Assembly: GCA_964390625.1 (NCBI GenBank)
Contig: CAYMID010000031.1
Span: 1-8,145, forward strand
DNA: 8,145 nt
Direction: 5' to 3'
Origin: 2-12-FULL-41-16 sp964390625
Lineage (GTDB): Bacteria > Patescibacteriota > Patescibacteriia > Magasanikbacterales > UBA922
Shown piece by piece: positions 6,821-8,145 of the stretch. A program made the position numbers and the translations under genes. A model generated the notes under the pieces. It was not told the origin of the DNA. It did not search any database and was given only the letters and a program-made list of their open reading frames with translations. How positions within the stretch are numbered: position 1 is the stretch's first letter; every line of letters begins with the position of its first letter.

Positions 6821-7335
6821 AGTTCAGCGTTTAGATTTAGCTCAATTGCTTGAGTGCTTGTGTCAGCTTGGTACACTACTGGTGCGCCAACTGGTGGCAT
6901 AGTACTAGTACCTTCGTACGTTACCTTAATTGTAGTTGCGACTGGGCTACCGTTGTAACGAAGTGGTAAATCGGCGGTGTTGGCTTCGTATATACCCATG
7001 GCATTGACGTCGGCGCGGGCAATTAAGTGAAGACGTGGTGAATTGGCTCCGGCCTCCAATACTAGCCGAAGATTGGAAAAAGCACGGCCCGAATAACCAG
7101 CCCGAGCTAGTTCACGACCTGGTTGACCATTTTCGTCAGCGTGTACGGACAGCCAGACATCTTGGGCAAACTCAGCACGGTCAATAGTAACCACTCCGTT
7201 AGTGACTACTTGGTCTTGGGCCACTATCATAGTAGGGCCAGCTGCTTCGATAAACTTAGCTTGGTCTGAATTTTTTTGGCAACCCCAGCCAACTAAAACC
7301 AGGAGGCCGGTAGTTAACAGTAGACGAGTTTTCAT
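6817..7335 (-). CDS. Probable lipoprotein with DUF7282-like domain
   Basis: A 172-residue predicted exported protein. Residues 1-18 look like a signal peptide (K2, R4, then a hydrophobic core) ending at C19. The sequence before the cysteine is VGWG, which departs from the usual lipobox (Gly at -3, Trp at -2), so lipid attachment is probable but not certain. The mature part (~36-140) resembles the DUF7282 beta-sandwich pattern: VVTIDRAEF, a VHAD strand, GQPG, then IARAD, GIYE and NGSPVATTIKVTY. That family is known mainly from extracellular proteins of haloarchaea and some bacteria; its function is unknown. The assignment is from memory of the pattern. The gene has its own promoter, is divergent from dnaE, and its TAA overlaps the acyltransferase stop by four bases. 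No terminator was found for it. Confidence 0.8.
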   Translation of the reverse strand: MKTRLLLTTGLLVLVGWGCQKNSDQAKFIEAAGPTMIVAQDQVVTNGVVTIDRAEFAQDVWLSVHADENGQPGRELARAGYSGRAFSNLRLVLEAGANSPRLHLIARADVNAMGIYEANTADLPLRYNGSPVATTIKVTYEGTSTMPPVGAPVVYQADTSTQAIELNLNAEL

Positions 7336-7352
7336 ATGAGTATTTTAAAGGC

Positions 7353-7381
7353 AGTATAAAGGGCTTTTAGGACTTGGTCAA
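7353..7381 (-). promoter_or_regulatory. Promoter of the lipoprotein gene
   Basis: On the minus strand, -35 TTGACC (7381-7376, 5/6) and -10 TATACT (7358-7353, 5/6) are separated by 17 bases. Transcription starting near 7346 gives a leader of about 11 A/T-rich bases before the ATG at 7335, without a Shine-Dalgarno sequence. Confidence 0.7.
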
Positions 7382-7397
7382 CTGGCGGAATTAGCTA

Positions 7398-7426
7398 TTG
7401 TCAGTATAGCAAAAAACCCGTACAAT
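7398..7426 (+). promoter_or_regulatory. Promoter of dnaE, near-leaderless
   Basis: -35 TTGTCA (7398-7403, 5/6) and -10 TACAAT (7421-7426, 5/6) are separated by 17 bases. As at the acyltransferase gene, six bases separate the -10 from ACTATG, so a start at A7433 gives a three-base leader. It lies back to back with the lipoprotein promoter, with 16 bases between the two -35 boxes. Confidence 0.7.
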
Positions 7427-7435
7427 GGGCCCACT

Positions 7436-8145
7436 ATGAGTGACTTTGTCCACCTGCACGTCCACTCGCATTATTCGCTTCTAAACGGCCTAACCAAGGC
7501 CAAGGTTTTGGCTAAAGTGGCCAAAAAACACGGTTTTTCGGCTTTGGCGCTCACGGATTACGGCTCCATGTATGGGGCAATTGAATTTTACCAGGCTTGC
7601 TTGGAGCAAGAAATTAAGCCAATTATTGGGTTCGAGGCTTATGTCGCCCCGGGTTCACGCCACGACAAAGATGGCGACGCTGGTGGTGCCTATAATTTAA
7701 TTTTGTTGGCCGAAAATTACGAAGGGTACCGCAACCTCATGATGTTGTCGTCGTTGGGGCATTTGGAGGGGTTTGCCAATAATAAACCACGCGTTGATAA
7801 GGAATTGTTGCGCAAATACCACACGGGTATTATTGCGCTGTCAGGTCCGATTGCGGGCGAGGTGCCTAGTTTATTTAAAGCAGGGCGTGATGAGGAAGCC
7901 AAACGAGCCGCGCTTGAATACGCGGAAATTTTTGGGGCAGATTATTTTTATTTGGAACTCGAGGACCATCCAGCTATTCCAGGTCAGGTGCACGTGAATA
8001 CCAAATTGATTCAATTAGCCAAAGACACTGGGTTGCCACTGGTGGTGACTCGCGATGTGCATTATTTGGAACCAGGCGACGCCGAGGCGCAGGATATTTT
8101 GCGTTGTATTGCCGAGGGTTGGAAAGTGGATCAGGTTAACCGCGA
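7436..8145 (+). CDS. dnaE: DNA polymerase III alpha subunit, 5' part only (PHP domain)
   Basis: The replicative DNA polymerase catalytic subunit; only the first 236 residues are inside the window and the frame is open to the end. They cover the N-terminal PHP domain. Recognisable family stretches are FVHLHVHSHYSLLNG (4-18), ALALTD (36-41), GAIEFY (47-52), KPIIGFEAYV (61-70), LILLAEN (88-94), GYRNL (97-101), KPRVDKELL (117-125), YFYLELEDH and TRDVHYL (205-211). In PHP domains with active metal centres nine residues bind metal. By alignment from memory, H8, H10, E67, D207 and H209 are kept, but D is N17, H is Y42, H is N87 and C is P138, so this domain is probably not an active nuclease. The polymerase, tau-binding and clamp-binding regions lie beyond the window. 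The ATG at 7436 gives the standard DnaE N-terminus and fits the promoter. Confidence 0.95.
   Translation, partial: MSDFVHLHVHSHYSLLNGLTKAKVLAKVAKKHGFSALALTDYGSMYGAIEFYQACLEQEIKPIIGFEAYVAPGSRHDKDGDAGGAYNLILLAENYEGYRNLMMLSSLGHLEGFANNKPRVDKELLRKYHTGIIALSGPIAGEVPSLFKAGRDEEAKRAALEYAEIFGADYFYLELEDHPAIPGQVHVNTKLIQLAKDTGLPLVVTRDVHYLEPGDAEAQDILRCIAEGWKVDQVNR

Noticed and set aside
6841..6854. Hairpin CTCAA-TTGC-TTGAG as terminator of the convergent pair
   Set aside because: The stem is only five bases and no T run follows it on either strand.
7352..7408. CAGTATA repeated 50 bases apart between the lipoprotein gene and dnaE
   Set aside because: Seven A/T-rich bases; one copy is simply the minus-strand -10 region. 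Chance is the simplest explanation.
1..8145. Recoded TGA (glycine or tryptophan), as in some Patescibacteria and mycoplasmas
   Set aside because: All frames are full length under the standard code, with no in-frame TGA. All visible stops are TAA, so the window shows no evidence for recoding.

Overview
The window is about 8.1 kb of gene-dense bacterial DNA. It carries seven genes: the 3' end of pheS, complete pheT, a small membrane-anchored protein gene, a class III nucleotide cyclase gene (minus strand), a PlsC acyltransferase-HAD phosphatase fusion gene, a short lipoprotein-like gene (minus strand) and the 5' end of dnaE. Non-coding DNA is limited to three gaps of 57, 69 and 100 bases. No RNA gene, insertion sequence, CRISPR array or phage module is visible. 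All six visible stop codons are TAA and no reading frame needs TGA recoding. No Shine-Dalgarno sequence is visible at any of the six start sites. The compact layout, the PheS/PheT type and the lack of Shine-Dalgarno sequences would suit a Patescibacteria/CPR-like or similarly streamlined bacterium of mid GC content. That placement is inference and no single gene proves it.

Layout. Bases 1-3157 are the pheST operon (phenylalanyl-tRNA synthetase alpha and beta), ending at a hairpin terminator. A sigma70-type promoter for the next gene lies inside that terminator. The small membrane protein (3215-3556) runs head-on into the cyclase gene (3557-5293, minus) with no base between the two stop codons, and its likely terminator lies within the cyclase coding sequence. 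The cyclase and the acyltransferase-phosphatase gene (5363-6820) diverge from interleaved promoters. The latter converges on the lipoprotein gene (6817-7335, minus), the two sharing the four bases TTAA. The lipoprotein gene and dnaE (7436 onward) diverge from back-to-back promoters.

The genes do not form one pathway. pheST and dnaE are housekeeping genes. The middle section holds a probable second-messenger enzyme with a large unrecognised N-terminal half, beside a membrane-lipid enzyme with which it shares a promoter region. The most coherent unusual signal is in the control regions. Five promoters with exactly 17-base spacers can be read. Two of them (acyltransferase and dnaE) have the same layout, -10 box, six bases, then ACTATG, which predicts mRNAs with a leader of only three bases. 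The DnaE PHP domain also appears to have lost four of nine metal ligands, which suggests that proofreading depends on another protein.
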